Shown piece by piece: positions 22,156-31,472 of a stretch of DNA of 39,649 bases (within the stretch, counting starts at the first letter, position 1; the number at the start of each line of letters is the position of its first letter). Location: positions 1-39,649 of the forward strand of contig CAMYZH010000013.1 of the NCBI GenBank assembly GCA_947303785.1. Direction: 5' to 3'. Both the position numbers and the translations under genes were made by a program. The notes under the pieces were generated by a model. That model ran no database searches. It was given only the letters and a program-made list of their open reading frames with translations, and was not told where the DNA came from. Source of the stretch: an uncultured Clostridium sp. Lineage in GTDB: Bacteria; Bacillota; Clostridia; TANB77; CAG-508.

Positions 22156-22216
22156 GTGTCAAATGGGACGCCCTTTTTTGACACTTAGTGTCATTTGGGA
22201 CGGTTCTTTTTGACAC
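22156..22216. repeat. REP element, two direct units in the 5' leader of mnmA
   Basis: GTGTCAAATGGGACGCCCTTTTTTGACAC-TTA-GTGTCATTTGGGACGGTTCTTTTTGACAC. Confidence 0.9.
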
Positions 22217-22288
22217 AAAACATTATAAAAAACATAGTCACTATAAACTTTAATTATTTACAGATAACCATGATATAAACTAATATTA

Positions 22289-22726
22289 TTATCTTCCGGC
22301 TTTTTCTAACATATCTTCAACCGTATGCCATGCAAGAAGTGCACATTTAACTCTAGCTGGCATATTAGCAACATTTTTAAAAGCAATAGCTTCCTCTAAT
22401 TTCTCAAGTTCCTTTTCATCAGTTATTTCTCGTTTAATCATTTTAATAAATATTTTTATAATTTCTTTAGCTTCAGCAAGTGTTTTTCCCCTTAATGTAT
22501 CAATCATAACTGAAGTTGAAGCCTGGGAAATGGCACATCCATGACCAGAAAAAGCCATATCCTCTATTATATCTCCATCAAGCTTAATCTCTAGTTTTAT
22601 TTCATCTCCACAGTTCGGATTATGGCCTAAATCGCAAAAATCTGCATGATTAAGTTGCTTTTTATTATATGAATTCATACTATGTTCCATTATCACGTCG
22701 TTGTACATTTCCTCTAAATTATCCAT
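22289..22726 (-). CDS. sufU: SUF Fe-S scaffold protein (NifU-like)
   Basis: YNDVIMEHSMNSYN, NPNCGDEIKLE, GHGCAISQASTSVM, VKCALLAWHT. Confidence 0.95.
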   Translation of the reverse strand: MDNLEEMYNDVIMEHSMNSYNKKQLNHADFCDLGHNPNCGDEIKLEIKLDGDIIEDMAFSGHGCAISQASTSVMIDTLRGKTLAEAKEIIKIFIKMIKREITDEKELEKLEEAIAFKNVANMPARVKCALLAWHTVEDMLEKAGR

Positions 22727-22778
22727 TTTTCCTCCAAATATATCTAATACATCTTACAATAAATATCATATTAACTAA

Positions 22779-22887
22779 TGTCAAAAAGCTCCGTCCCTTT
22801 TGACAGTCCCATTTGACAGATAAGTGTGTCAAAATGCTCCGTCCCGAATGACACACTTAATGTCAAAAAAGGTCGTCCCTTTTGACA
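22779..22887. repeat. REP cluster, three units plus a 13-bp partial unit, between sufS and sufU
   Basis: TGTCAAAAAGCTCCGTCCCTTTTGACA, GTCCCATTTGACA, TGTGTCAAAATGCTCCGTCCCGAATGACACA, TGTCAAAAAAGGTCGTCCCTTTTGACA. Confidence 0.9.
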
Positions 22888-24089
22888 TATTTTTCAAACA
22901 TTTTATATGCTTTTTCAACTGCATCTACTAATTTATCAATATCTTCTTTTTCATTGTATATATAAAAACTTGCTCTACAGGTCGAATCTATTCCTAAATA
23001 TCTCATAAGTGGCTGCGCACAGTGATTGCCGGATCTCACACATACTCCATATGTATCTAAAATACTTGCAACATCATGTGGATGTACTCCTCTTATGTTG
23101 AAAGATATAACAGATGAATGGTTACTAACATTTGGAGTCATATATAAGTCATGATATTTTAATGCTTGCAATCTTTCTCTTGCATATTGAACTAACTCAT
23201 TTTCATGTTTTTGAATTTCTTCATATCCTATTTTTTCAATATAATCAATAGCAGCACCTAGCCCTACAACTCCTTCAACGTTTTGTGTTCCAGCTTCAAA
23301 TTTGTTTGGAAGTGGTGCAAATGTTGTATCTTGCTCGTATACATATTCAATCATATCTCCACCCATTAAAAATGGATTCATTTTATTTAGCAATTCTCTT
23401 TTCCCATATAAAACACCTATTCCTAAAGGTGCCATCATTTTATGTCCAGAAAACACTAAAAAATCAGCATTTAAATCTTGTACATCTATTCTCATATGTG
23501 GAATACTCTGTGATGCATCAACAATTACAATAGCTCCTTTTTTGTGGGCATATTTTATAATTTCTTTAACATTATTTATTGTTCCTAAAACATTTGAAAC
23601 ATGGGTTATTCCAACAATTTTTGTGTTATCTGTAATTTTACTTTCAATCTCTTCTTTTGAAAGTTCAAATTTATCATTGATATACATATATTTTAAATTG
23701 CTTCCTGTCTTTTTGGTAACATATTGCCAAGGAACCAAATTAGAATGATGTTCCATAATAGAAATAACAACATCATCACCTTCTTTTAAGTTATCTAATC
23801 CATATGAATGAGCAATTAAATTTAAGCTTTCACTGGCATTTTTAGAAAAAATAATTTCTTCTGGGTATTTCGCATTTATAAATTTTGCAACTTTTTCTCT
23901 AGTGCCCTCATATGCAGAAGTAGCATCAATACTCAAGCTATAAGCGCCCCTATGAGGATTAGCATTATTCATCTCATAAAAATGATTGATAGCATCAATT
24001 ACCACTTGTGGTTTTTGAGATGTTGCACCACTATCTAAATACACAATTTCTCTATTATTAAATATTGGAAAATCTTTTTTATAACTCAT
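22863..24089 (-). CDS. sufS: Cysteine desulfurase; last residues and stop codon lie in a REP unit
   Basis: VYLDSGATSQKP, HHSNLVPWQ, FSGHKMMAPLGIG, RSGNHCAQPLM; ends EKYVKRDDLF*. Confidence 0.97.
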   Translation of the reverse strand: MSYKKDFPIFNNREIVYLDSGATSQKPQVVIDAINHFYEMNNANPHRGAYSLSIDATSAYEGTREKVAKFINAKYPEEIIFSKNASESLNLIAHSYGLDNLKEGDDVVISIMEHHSNLVPWQYVTKKTGSNLKYMYINDKFELSKEEIESKITDNTKIVGITHVSNVLGTINNVKEIIKYAHKKGAIVIVDASQSIPHMRIDVQDLNADFLVFSGHKMMAPLGIGVLYGKRELLNKMNPFLMGGDMIEYVYEQDTTFAPLPNKFEAGTQNVEGVVGLGAAIDYIEKIGYEEIQKHENELVQYARERLQALKYHDLYMTPNVSNHSSVISFNIRGVHPHDVASILDTYGVCVRSGNHCAQPLMRYLGIDSTCRASFYIYNEKEDIDKLVDAVEKAYKMFEKYVKRDDLF

Positions 24090-25135
24090 TAATCCAATCT
24101 CCTATCAATTTCTTCTAAAACTCTATTTTTTAATTCTTCATCGGTAATTCTATCAATTATTTCATTAAATCTAGCTTTTACCATTAGTTTCAAAGCCTCA
24201 TTATATTCAAATCCTCTAGTCATAATATAAAATAATTCTTGATTATCAACCTTTCCAGAAGCTGTACTATGATTTCCTTCTACATCATCTTCAGAACACA
24301 AAAGCATTGGAAGTGCAATAGATTTTGAATTATCAGATAAAAGCATACAATACTCGTTTTCATTTCCAACTGCCTTTTTGCATCCTTTTTTAAAGTCTAT
24401 AGTTCCTTTAAAATTTTTCTTACTATTATTTCGAAGAGCCCCTTGAACATCGATATTAATATCAGTATTTGGGCCGTACAACTCAGCTATATAATTAATG
24501 TCTTTAACTTGATTTTCTGTTCCTAAATAAATTGTCTTTATCTCATTACTTCCAAAGTCTCCATAAATATTTGAATAATAATTTGAGATACTTGTCCTTC
24601 CGCCAATATCAACAACTGTATAATTTACACTTGACTTATCTCCAATATTGTTTTGAATTGACTGCAAATTCATAGATTTATTATTTAATAAATTGATCAA
24701 AATTACATTTACTTTAGCTCCATCAGATACATTTAGTTTTATAATCTCATTGTGAAAACATTGTTTAGAAGTTTTCGAATTATATTCTATAATTATATTA
24801 CAATCAACACTTGCATCAATTTGAATGTAATTAACTAAACTTAAATTATCATTATCAAAATCATAAGAAATTTTAATATCATCTTTTTCTGCCGGCGAAA
24901 TTTTTATACTATGGTTAGCACTTTTCAAAACATTTTCTGAAGATATATTTCCCAATCCATAAACCAAATCAATTTCTGGTTTGGCAATTTCAATAGTTGA
25001 TTTATTAGTAGTAATAGTAACATTTTTAAACTCTTCTAAATTTTCTGGGAAGTCAATTTTTTCTAGTTTTATATTATTAATAACAAAATTTTTAGAAGTT
25101 CTAACAGGTGTTTGATTTAAAACTACATTATCCAT
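24089..25135 (-). CDS. sufD: Fe-S cluster assembly protein SufD
   Basis: EGNHSTASGKVDNQELFYIMTRGFEYNEALKLMVKARF; position in the suf operon. Confidence 0.93.
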   Translation of the reverse strand: MDNVVLNQTPVRTSKNFVINNIKLEKIDFPENLEEFKNVTITTNKSTIEIAKPEIDLVYGLGNISSENVLKSANHSIKISPAEKDDIKISYDFDNDNLSLVNYIQIDASVDCNIIIEYNSKTSKQCFHNEIIKLNVSDGAKVNVILINLLNNKSMNLQSIQNNIGDKSSVNYTVVDIGGRTSISNYYSNIYGDFGSNEIKTIYLGTENQVKDINYIAELYGPNTDINIDVQGALRNNSKKNFKGTIDFKKGCKKAVGNENEYCMLLSDNSKSIALPMLLCSEDDVEGNHSTASGKVDNQELFYIMTRGFEYNEALKLMVKARFNEIIDRITDEELKNRVLEEIDRRLD

Positions 25136-26538
25136 TATCCTATACTTCCCTCCAATTCTAAATTAATCAAATTATTCATTTCAACTGCATATTCAACTGG
25201 CAATTCTTTAGATATTGGATATGCAAATCCTCTAACTATCATTGCTTTTGCATCTTCTTCTGAAAGCCCTCTACTCATTAGGTAAAAAATCTCCTTATCG
25301 CTAATTTTTCCAATTTTAGCCTCATGAGAAAACTCAACTTCATCTGTTCTAACATCATTTACTGGAATTGTATCAGATCTTGAAATATCATCAAGCATTA
25401 ATGATTCACAGCTAACACTACATTTAGATTTTTTTGCATTTTCCGTAATTCTTACTAACGCTCTATATGTGCAAGATCCACCATCTTTTGAAATTGATTT
25501 TGAATTTACAACAGATGATGTATTAGGAGCATTATGAATTACTTTAAATCCAGTATCTAAATTTTGATTAGCACCTGCAAATGTAATCCCAGTATATTCA
25601 GTTTTAGCATTTTCTCCATTTAGAATACTTAATGGATAAAGCATTGAAACCTTTGAGCCGAAAGAACCTGTAACCCAGTCTACTTGGCCATTTTCCCCGA
25701 CTATTGCTTTTTTGGTATTTAGATTCATCATATTTTTTGACCAATTTTCTATCGTAGAATATCTCAAATAACTATTATCTTTTACATATAATTCCACACA
25801 TCCAGCATGCAAATTGACTTTATTATATTTAGGCGCTGAACAACCTTCTATAAAATGAAGACTTGCCCCTTCATCTACTATAATTAAAGTATGTTCAAAT
25901 TGACCTGATTCTGGTGAGTTAAGTCTAAAATAACTTTGAAGTGGAATATCAACTTTAACTCCCTTTGGGACATAAACAAATGAACCACCTGACCATACTG
26001 CTGCATGAAGTGCAACAAATTTGTGATCACTAATAGGAACACATTTCATAAAATGTTCTTTAACTATTTCGGGATATTCTCTAACAGCGCTTTCCATATC
26101 TGTATAAATAACGCCTTGTTTTATAAGTTCATCTTTTATGCTATGATAAACTACCTCAGAATCATATTGAGCTCCAACCCCTGATAATGACTTCTTTTCA
26201 GCTTCAGGAATTCCAAGTTTATCAAATGTATTTTTAATATCTTCTGGAACATCTTCCCAGCTCGTGTTTAATCCAGATTTTGGCCTAACATATGTTGCAA
26301 TTTCGTCCATTTTTAATTCTGACAAATCCGGACCCCAAGTAGGAAGTTCTAATTTATTGTACATTTCCAATGCATCTAGTCTAATTTTAAGCATCCAGTC
26401 TGGTTCATTTTTCATTTTAGAAATTTCTGTAACAATTTCTTCATTTAAACCTTTTTGCATTTTAAAATCATAGTCATCATCATTTTTTATATCATATATA
26501 TTTCTATTTATATCTTCAACTTTGGTCTTTTCAGCCAT
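25135..26538 (-). CDS. sufB: Fe-S cluster assembly protein SufB
   Basis: WMLKIRLDALEMY, FVYVPKGVKVDIPLQSYFRLN, EVEFSHEAKIGKISDKEIFYLMSRGLSEEDAKAMIVRGF. Confidence 0.98.
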   Translation of the reverse strand: MAEKTKVEDINRNIYDIKNDDDYDFKMQKGLNEEIVTEISKMKNEPDWMLKIRLDALEMYNKLELPTWGPDLSELKMDEIATYVRPKSGLNTSWEDVPEDIKNTFDKLGIPEAEKKSLSGVGAQYDSEVVYHSIKDELIKQGVIYTDMESAVREYPEIVKEHFMKCVPISDHKFVALHAAVWSGGSFVYVPKGVKVDIPLQSYFRLNSPESGQFEHTLIIVDEGASLHFIEGCSAPKYNKVNLHAGCVELYVKDNSYLRYSTIENWSKNMMNLNTKKAIVGENGQVDWVTGSFGSKVSMLYPLSILNGENAKTEYTGITFAGANQNLDTGFKVIHNAPNTSSVVNSKSISKDGGSCTYRALVRITENAKKSKCSVSCESLMLDDISRSDTIPVNDVRTDEVEFSHEAKIGKISDKEIFYLMSRGLSEEDAKAMIVRGFAYPISKELPVEYAVEMNNLINLELEGSIG

Positions 26539-26561
26539 TATAAGTTGCCCTCTTTTCTTTA

Positions 26562-27302
26562 TTATTTCTTATATTCTGTATAACCCTTTTCTTCAATCTC
26601 TCTTGCTAAATCTGCAGAACCAGTTTTAACTATTGATCCATCTACTAAAACATGAACATAATTAACATTTAAATATTGTAAAATTTTAGTATTATGAGTA
26701 ATTATAATAACTGCATTTTTATCATTTTTATACATCTCAATTCCTTTAGAAACGGTTCTTATTGCATCAACATCAAGTCCAGAATCTGTTTCATCTAAAA
26801 TAGCAAGTTTAGGTTCTAATACAAGCATTTGTAAAATTTCATTTTTCTTCTTTTCACCACCAGAAAAACCGACATTTAAATTTCTTTCTACAAGTTTTGG
26901 ATTCATGCCTAATTCTTCAACATATTCCATAACTTGTCTCTTAAATTCAAACACTTTAACAGGCTTGTCAGTAATTTTACCTTTAGCAAATTTTAAAAAA
27001 TTCATTCCAGAAATTCCAGGAATTTCTTCTGGTAATTGAAAAGACATAAACACGCCTTTCTTGGCAATCTTATCAGTTGATAAGTCATTAATGTTTTCTC
27101 CATCAAATTCCACATCACCTGAAATTTTAGTATACTCAGGATTATTTAAAATTACATTTGCAAGTGTTGACTTTCCAGCTCCATTTGGCCCCATTATTAC
27201 ATGTATTTCACCTGGATTTACCTCTAGATTTAATCCCTTTAATATCTCTTTTTCTCCTGCATTTGCATGCAAATCTTTTATTTTTAGTAAACTTCCCATC
27301 AC
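26562..27302 (-). CDS. sufC: Fe-S cluster assembly ATPase SufC
   Basis: MGPNGAGKSTLANVIL, FSGGEKKKNEILQM, LDETDSGLDVDA. Confidence 0.98.
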   Translation of the reverse strand: MMGSLLKIKDLHANAGEKEILKGLNLEVNPGEIHVIMGPNGAGKSTLANVILNNPEYTKISGDVEFDGENINDLSTDKIAKKGVFMSFQLPEEIPGISGMNFLKFAKGKITDKPVKVFEFKRQVMEYVEELGMNPKLVERNLNVGFSGGEKKKNEILQMLVLEPKLAILDETDSGLDVDAIRTVSKGIEMYKNDKNAVIIITHNTKILQYLNVNYVHVLVDGSIVKTGSADLAREIEEKGYTEYKK

Positions 27303-27317
27303 TTTCTCCTTTTTTAC

Positions 27318-27716
27318 CTATATAATATCTGCTAGTGTTTTACTATCAACATAATCATTAATAACCTTATCTAAACCTTCCCAAAAAGGAAGAGTTATAC
27401 ATTTATCTTTTCTATCACAACTATTAGTCTCATCTTCCAAGCAACCAATTGGAGCCAAATCTCCTTCTGAAGCCCTTAAAATATCACCAATTTTATATTC
27501 ATCTGGTTTTCTATTTAATTTATATCCTCCATTATTTCCCCTAGCAGTTTGCAAATATCCAGCTTTATTCAATAATGAAACAATTTGTTCCGAATACTTC
27601 ATAGACATTCCGTTTCTTTGAGCAATATCTTTTAATGAAATAAATTCACCATTATCATGAATTGCCAAATCAATCATTATTCTAAGAGCATACCTTCCCC
27701 TACTTGATACTTTCAT
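27318..27716 (-). CDS. Rrf2 family regulator (IscR-like) with three Cys
   Basis: MKVSSRGRYALRIMIDLA, RGNNGGYKLNR, GCLEDETNSCDRKDKCITLPFW. Confidence 0.93.
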   Translation of the reverse strand: MKVSSRGRYALRIMIDLAIHDNGEFISLKDIAQRNGMSMKYSEQIVSLLNKAGYLQTARGNNGGYKLNRKPDEYKIGDILRASEGDLAPIGCLEDETNSCDRKDKCITLPFWEGLDKVINDYVDSKTLADII

Positions 27717-27738
27717 ATTTTTTCCTCCAATGCATATT

Positions 27739-27767
27739 ATTATACTACCATTTTAGTAGGAATTCAA
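27739..27767 (-). promoter_or_regulatory. Sigma-A-type promoter with internal dyad upstream of the rrf2-suf operon
   Basis: Minus strand TTGAAT-17 nt-TATAAT; spacer holds CTAC-TAAAATG-GTAG. Confidence 0.75.
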
Positions 27768-27784
27768 TATGTTAATTAAATTTC

Positions 27785-27848
27785 TGTCAAATGGGACGCC
27801 CTTTTTTGACACTAAAAGTGTGTCATTGGGGACGGTTCTTTTTGACAC
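27785..27848. repeat. REP element, two direct units between pgi terminator and rrf2 promoter
   Basis: TGTCAAATGGGACGCCCTTTTTTGACAC and GTGTCATTGGGGACGGTTCTTTTTGACAC. Confidence 0.9.
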
Positions 27849-27921
27849 TCCTTATATTTTTGTAGTCTGCTTTATTGCAAAATATCTATTATATGTTTCT
27901 AATTTACATCATATAAAAAAA

Positions 27922-27963
27922 GCAAAAAAGCTATCAAAAGTAAATCACTTTCAATAGCTTTTG
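27922..27963 (-). terminator. Rho-independent terminator of pgi
   Basis: Minus strand AAAAGCTATTGAAAGT-GATTT-ACTTTTGATAGCTTTTTT. Confidence 0.75.
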
Positions 27964-27984
27964 TTATCTGCTTAGACTGTTTTA

Positions 27985-29286
27985 TTAATATCCTGGCTTT
28001 TCTAAAAGTCTAAACATGTTTCTTTTATATTCTTCGACTCCTGGTTGATTAAATGGATTCACTCCCAAAATCAAACCAGACATAGCACAAGATTTTTCGA
28101 AAAAGTAAATTAAATGGCCAAGATTCTCTTCATCTAATCTATCAACTGAAACTTTCATATTAGGAACATTTCCTGAAACATGAGCCTCAATAGTCCCTTC
28201 CATCGCTTTTTTATTGATATAATCCAAACCTTTACCTGCTAGATAATTCAATCCATCAACATTTTCTTCATCAGCTTTAACAATAATATCAGCCTTAGGA
28301 TTTTCAACAGAAAGAACAGTTTCCATCAAAATTCTTTCACCATCTTGAATATATTGTCCTAGAGAATGCAAATCAGTAGTTAAATCTGCTCCAGCTGGAA
28401 ATATTCCTTTACCATCTTTACCTTCACTTTCACCATAAAGCTGTTTCCACCATTCTGTAAAATAATGCAAATTTGGTTCATAATTTGCAAGAATTTCAAC
28501 TTTTTTGCCAGAATTATATAATAAATTTCTAATAACAGCATATTTATAACAATCATTAAATTTAATACTTGGATCAGAGTATTTTTCTTTTGCTTCTGCA
28601 GCGCCTTTCATAAGCTTGTCAATATCAATTCCAGCTGTAGCAATAGGTAAAAGTCCCACTGCAGTTAAAACTGAAAATCTTCCTCCTACATTATCAGGAA
28701 TTACAAAAGTCTCATAATTTTCACTATCAGCCAATCCTTTTAATGCACCTCTTTTTTTATCAGTAGTTACATATATTCTACTTTTTGCCTCCTGAACACC
28801 ATATTTACTCTCAATTGCTTCTCTCAATACTCTAAAAGCAATTGCCGGCTCTGTAGTAGTACCAGACTTAGAAATAACATTTAAAGAAATATCTTTCTCC
28901 CCAATCAAAGTAAGTAAATCATTTAAATAATTTGGACTCAGGTTATTACCAGCAAAAACCACTGTCGGCATGTTTTTTTTCTTACTTGGCAACATATTAT
29001 TAAAATTACTTGTAAGTGCTTCTATAACAGCTCTAGCTCCTAAATAAGAACCTCCAATTCCAATAACAATTAGCAAATCCGAATCTGACTGTATCTTTAA
29101 TGCAGCCTTTTTTATTCTTTCAAATTCATTTTTATCATAATTCTCTGGAAGATTAACCCATCCCAAAAAATCTTTTTCACTATCAGGATTTTCATGAAGC
29201 TTTTTATGGTTTTCTAAAACCTCATTTTCCCATTCATATAACATTCTTTCATTTATACTTGAATTTTTAAAATCAAATTTTACCAT
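27985..29286 (-). CDS. pgi: Glucose-6-phosphate isomerase
   Basis: [64 protein letters not shown]. Confidence 0.97.
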   Translation of the reverse strand: MVKFDFKNSSINERMLYEWENEVLENHKKLHENPDSEKDFLGWVNLPENYDKNEFERIKKAALKIQSDSDLLIVIGIGGSYLGARAVIEALTSNFNNMLPSKKKNMPTVVFAGNNLSPNYLNDLLTLIGEKDISLNVISKSGTTTEPAIAFRVLREAIESKYGVQEAKSRIYVTTDKKRGALKGLADSENYETFVIPDNVGGRFSVLTAVGLLPIATAGIDIDKLMKGAAEAKEKYSDPSIKFNDCYKYAVIRNLLYNSGKKVEILANYEPNLHYFTEWWKQLYGESEGKDGKGIFPAGADLTTDLHSLGQYIQDGERILMETVLSVENPKADIIVKADEENVDGLNYLAGKGLDYINKKAMEGTIEAHVSGNVPNMKVSVDRLDEENLGHLIYFFEKSCAMSGLILGVNPFNQPGVEEYKRNMFRLLEKPGY

Positions 29287-29339
29287 AATATCTCCTCCTT
29301 ACATTTTTCATTATAGCTATAAAAAAAAATAATGTCAAA

Positions 29340-29368
29340 GTGTCAAATGGGACGCCCCTTTTTGACAC
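29340..29368. repeat. REP unit downstream of RAYT
   Basis: GTGTCAAATGGGACGCCCCTTTTTGACAC. Confidence 0.9.
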
Positions 29369-29394
29369 TATTTCTTATGAGACTTCGAAGTTGC

Positions 29395-30072
29395 CTATTT
29401 ATAAAGCTTTCTAATCTTTTCTCTATTAATATCGAGCAATTCTGATATATTTCTCAATGATAGTCCTAAATCATTTTTTAATATTTTTATAATGTCACTT
29501 AAATAATAATTATTACTTTTTATTTCATCATAAGCAATATTGGCTTTATCAATATATTTTTTAATTGCCATACCATAATCTATCAATTTATGCTCATTTG
29601 TATCAATAAAAGAAAAATATTCATTTTCATCTGCAACAACCATTCTATAATTTGAAAATTTATATTGACTAGGATGTATACAAATTCCAGCTTTCACAGG
29701 ATTATCATAAATGTATTTTATACAATTATTTAAATAGCGTTCATCATTAATTGCTTCGGCCTTAAATCTATCTCTAAAAACATAACCTACTCTCTCATAT
29801 TTTTTATTATAGTAAATACTATATATTGTATTTAACCTTTGCATATATTTGGAAAGATTTTTTGGTTTTTGGGTATTTAACAGCATATGTATATGGTTAC
29901 TCATTACACAATATGCTACAATTGTAATTTCACACTCTTCTTTTAATTCATACATTTTTCTTATGTAATACTTAATATCAACTGGCTGTCCAAATATTAT
30001 TTCTCTATTTATCCCTTGACACATCACATGGAAATATGTTGCTATACTATTATTTCTTGCTGTTCTTGGCAT
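29395..30072 (-). mobile_element. REP-associated tyrosine transposase (RAYT, Y1_Tnp/IS200-like)
   Basis: MPRTARNNSIATYFHVMCQGINREIIF, HUH motif NHIHMLL, catalytic-Tyr region CIKYIYDNPVKAGI, C-terminal HTH-like segment; RBS AAAGGAG before ATG at 30072; flanked by inverted REP units. Confidence 0.92.
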
Positions 30073-30190
30073 TCTTTCTCCTTTCTTTCTACAATATATC
30101 ATCATCAAAACGAAAAAAAGGTCGAAACTTGTCAAGTTCAAAAAATTTTTTCATATTTTATAAAAAATTGAAATCTTCATAAATCCATTA

Positions 30191-30219
30191 GTGTCAAAAA
30201 GAACCGTCCCATTTGACAC
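30191..30219. repeat. REP unit upstream of RAYT, touching the spoIIP stop codon
   Basis: GTGTCAAAAAGAACCGTCCCATTTGACAC. Confidence 0.9.
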
Positions 30220-31403
30220 TACTCGATTGCTGCAATAACTTCCGCCAAATATTTCATACTACCAATACATTCCTCCATCGTATTTCCAGTTGCTCCAACT
30301 TCTATAATGCAAGCTCCCTTGGCTACATGCTCGTTATATCTATATTTACTAAGCAGAATTGGCTTAAAAAGTCCTGGATACATTTCATTTGCCTTTTCTT
30401 GAATTTTTATTGCAATTTTTAAATTTTGAATCCAATTTGGATGTGCCAATCCTCCTTCATTACTTCCCATCACAAACATCAATTGTGCAACCTTCTCGTC
30501 TCCAATCATTACACTTGGTCCATAACTACTATCTCCTATAGCATCTCTATGTAAATCTATTACTAAATCTGCTTTATTGGTTTGCAATATATTTTGAACC
30601 GTATGTAATGAACGCGTATATGCACCATTATACTCTGGATAATCATGAAATGTGCTATCATGAATAACATTAATTCCCTTATTTTGCAAGCATTTCGTTA
30701 ATTGATTTCCAACTCCAACGACATTTGCATTTGTATCTTGGGTTCTAAAATTTCCACTTGAAATATAGTTGTAATTCTCTGTTGGCGTATAGCTTTCACT
30801 AGTATGTGTATGAAAAATGATAATATTACTTTTGTCAAAAGTCACATCAGGAACTAACATTTCTTGCGTAAGTTGAACTGATGTCTGATTTCTAATTTGA
30901 ACGGTTGAATATTTAGCATTATAAACATCATTCTTATTATTTTCACTTATAACACTTGTAACAGTTCCAGGAGGAGCAATTTTACTTTGTTCATTTATTT
31001 GTCCTTCCATATTTTTCTCTTCAGAAAAATCAGCAGTTTCTGTATCATTTGATACTCCTATAGAATTATCACTTTGGACATTTTCTTCATTTTGATATTT
31101 ATTATTTTCTTTAGTAAATCCTTCTGAAAAGCCTAATTCTTCAGTTAATGTATTTCCACTTACTTTACTATTACCTTTATTTTTCGGTCCAATATTTTCT
31201 TCAAGTAATTTTGCAAAGCTCTTAGTATTAAATGCTTTTTTTCTCTCCTCAACATATTTATTTAAATCAATCTTTTTCGCAACATTAAAAAATCTAGTAA
31301 GAAGTATAATACCTATAACCAGTATCATTCCCTTTACTAGATTTTTTCCTATATCTCCTAATCTAAAAACTTTAAAATTTATCATTACAACCTCATATAT
31401 CAT
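30219..31403 (-). CDS. spoIIP: Stage II sporulation protein P
   Basis: IIFHTHTSESYTP, DLHRDAIGD, GACIIEVGATGNTMEE; N-terminal TM. Confidence 0.93.
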   Translation of the reverse strand: MIYEVVMINFKVFRLGDIGKNLVKGMILVIGIILLTRFFNVAKKIDLNKYVEERKKAFNTKSFAKLLEENIGPKNKGNSKVSGNTLTEELGFSEGFTKENNKYQNEENVQSDNSIGVSNDTETADFSEEKNMEGQINEQSKIAPPGTVTSVISENNKNDVYNAKYSTVQIRNQTSVQLTQEMLVPDVTFDKSNIIIFHTHTSESYTPTENYNYISSGNFRTQDTNANVVGVGNQLTKCLQNKGINVIHDSTFHDYPEYNGAYTRSLHTVQNILQTNKADLVIDLHRDAIGDSSYGPSVMIGDEKVAQLMFVMGSNEGGLAHPNWIQNLKIAIKIQEKANEMYPGLFKPILLSKYRYNEHVAKGACIIEVGATGNTMEECIGSMKYLAEVIAAIE

Positions 31404-31472
31404 TATCTATTTATAATAATATATGATTAATTTTCTATAATATGAATAAAAAATGTATCATATAAAAATTAT

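Noticed and set aside
22010-22213. Plus-strand ORF ending CQMGRPFLTLSVIWDGSF
   Set aside because: Antisense to mnmA; the tail is translated REP sequence with no RBS. Useful only as an illustration of REP coding potential.
30073-30141. N-terminal extension MNLTSFDLFFVLMMIYCRKKGER of the RAYT ORF
   Set aside because: Internal ATG at 30072 has a strong AAAGGAG RBS and matches the usual MPRxxR RAYT start.
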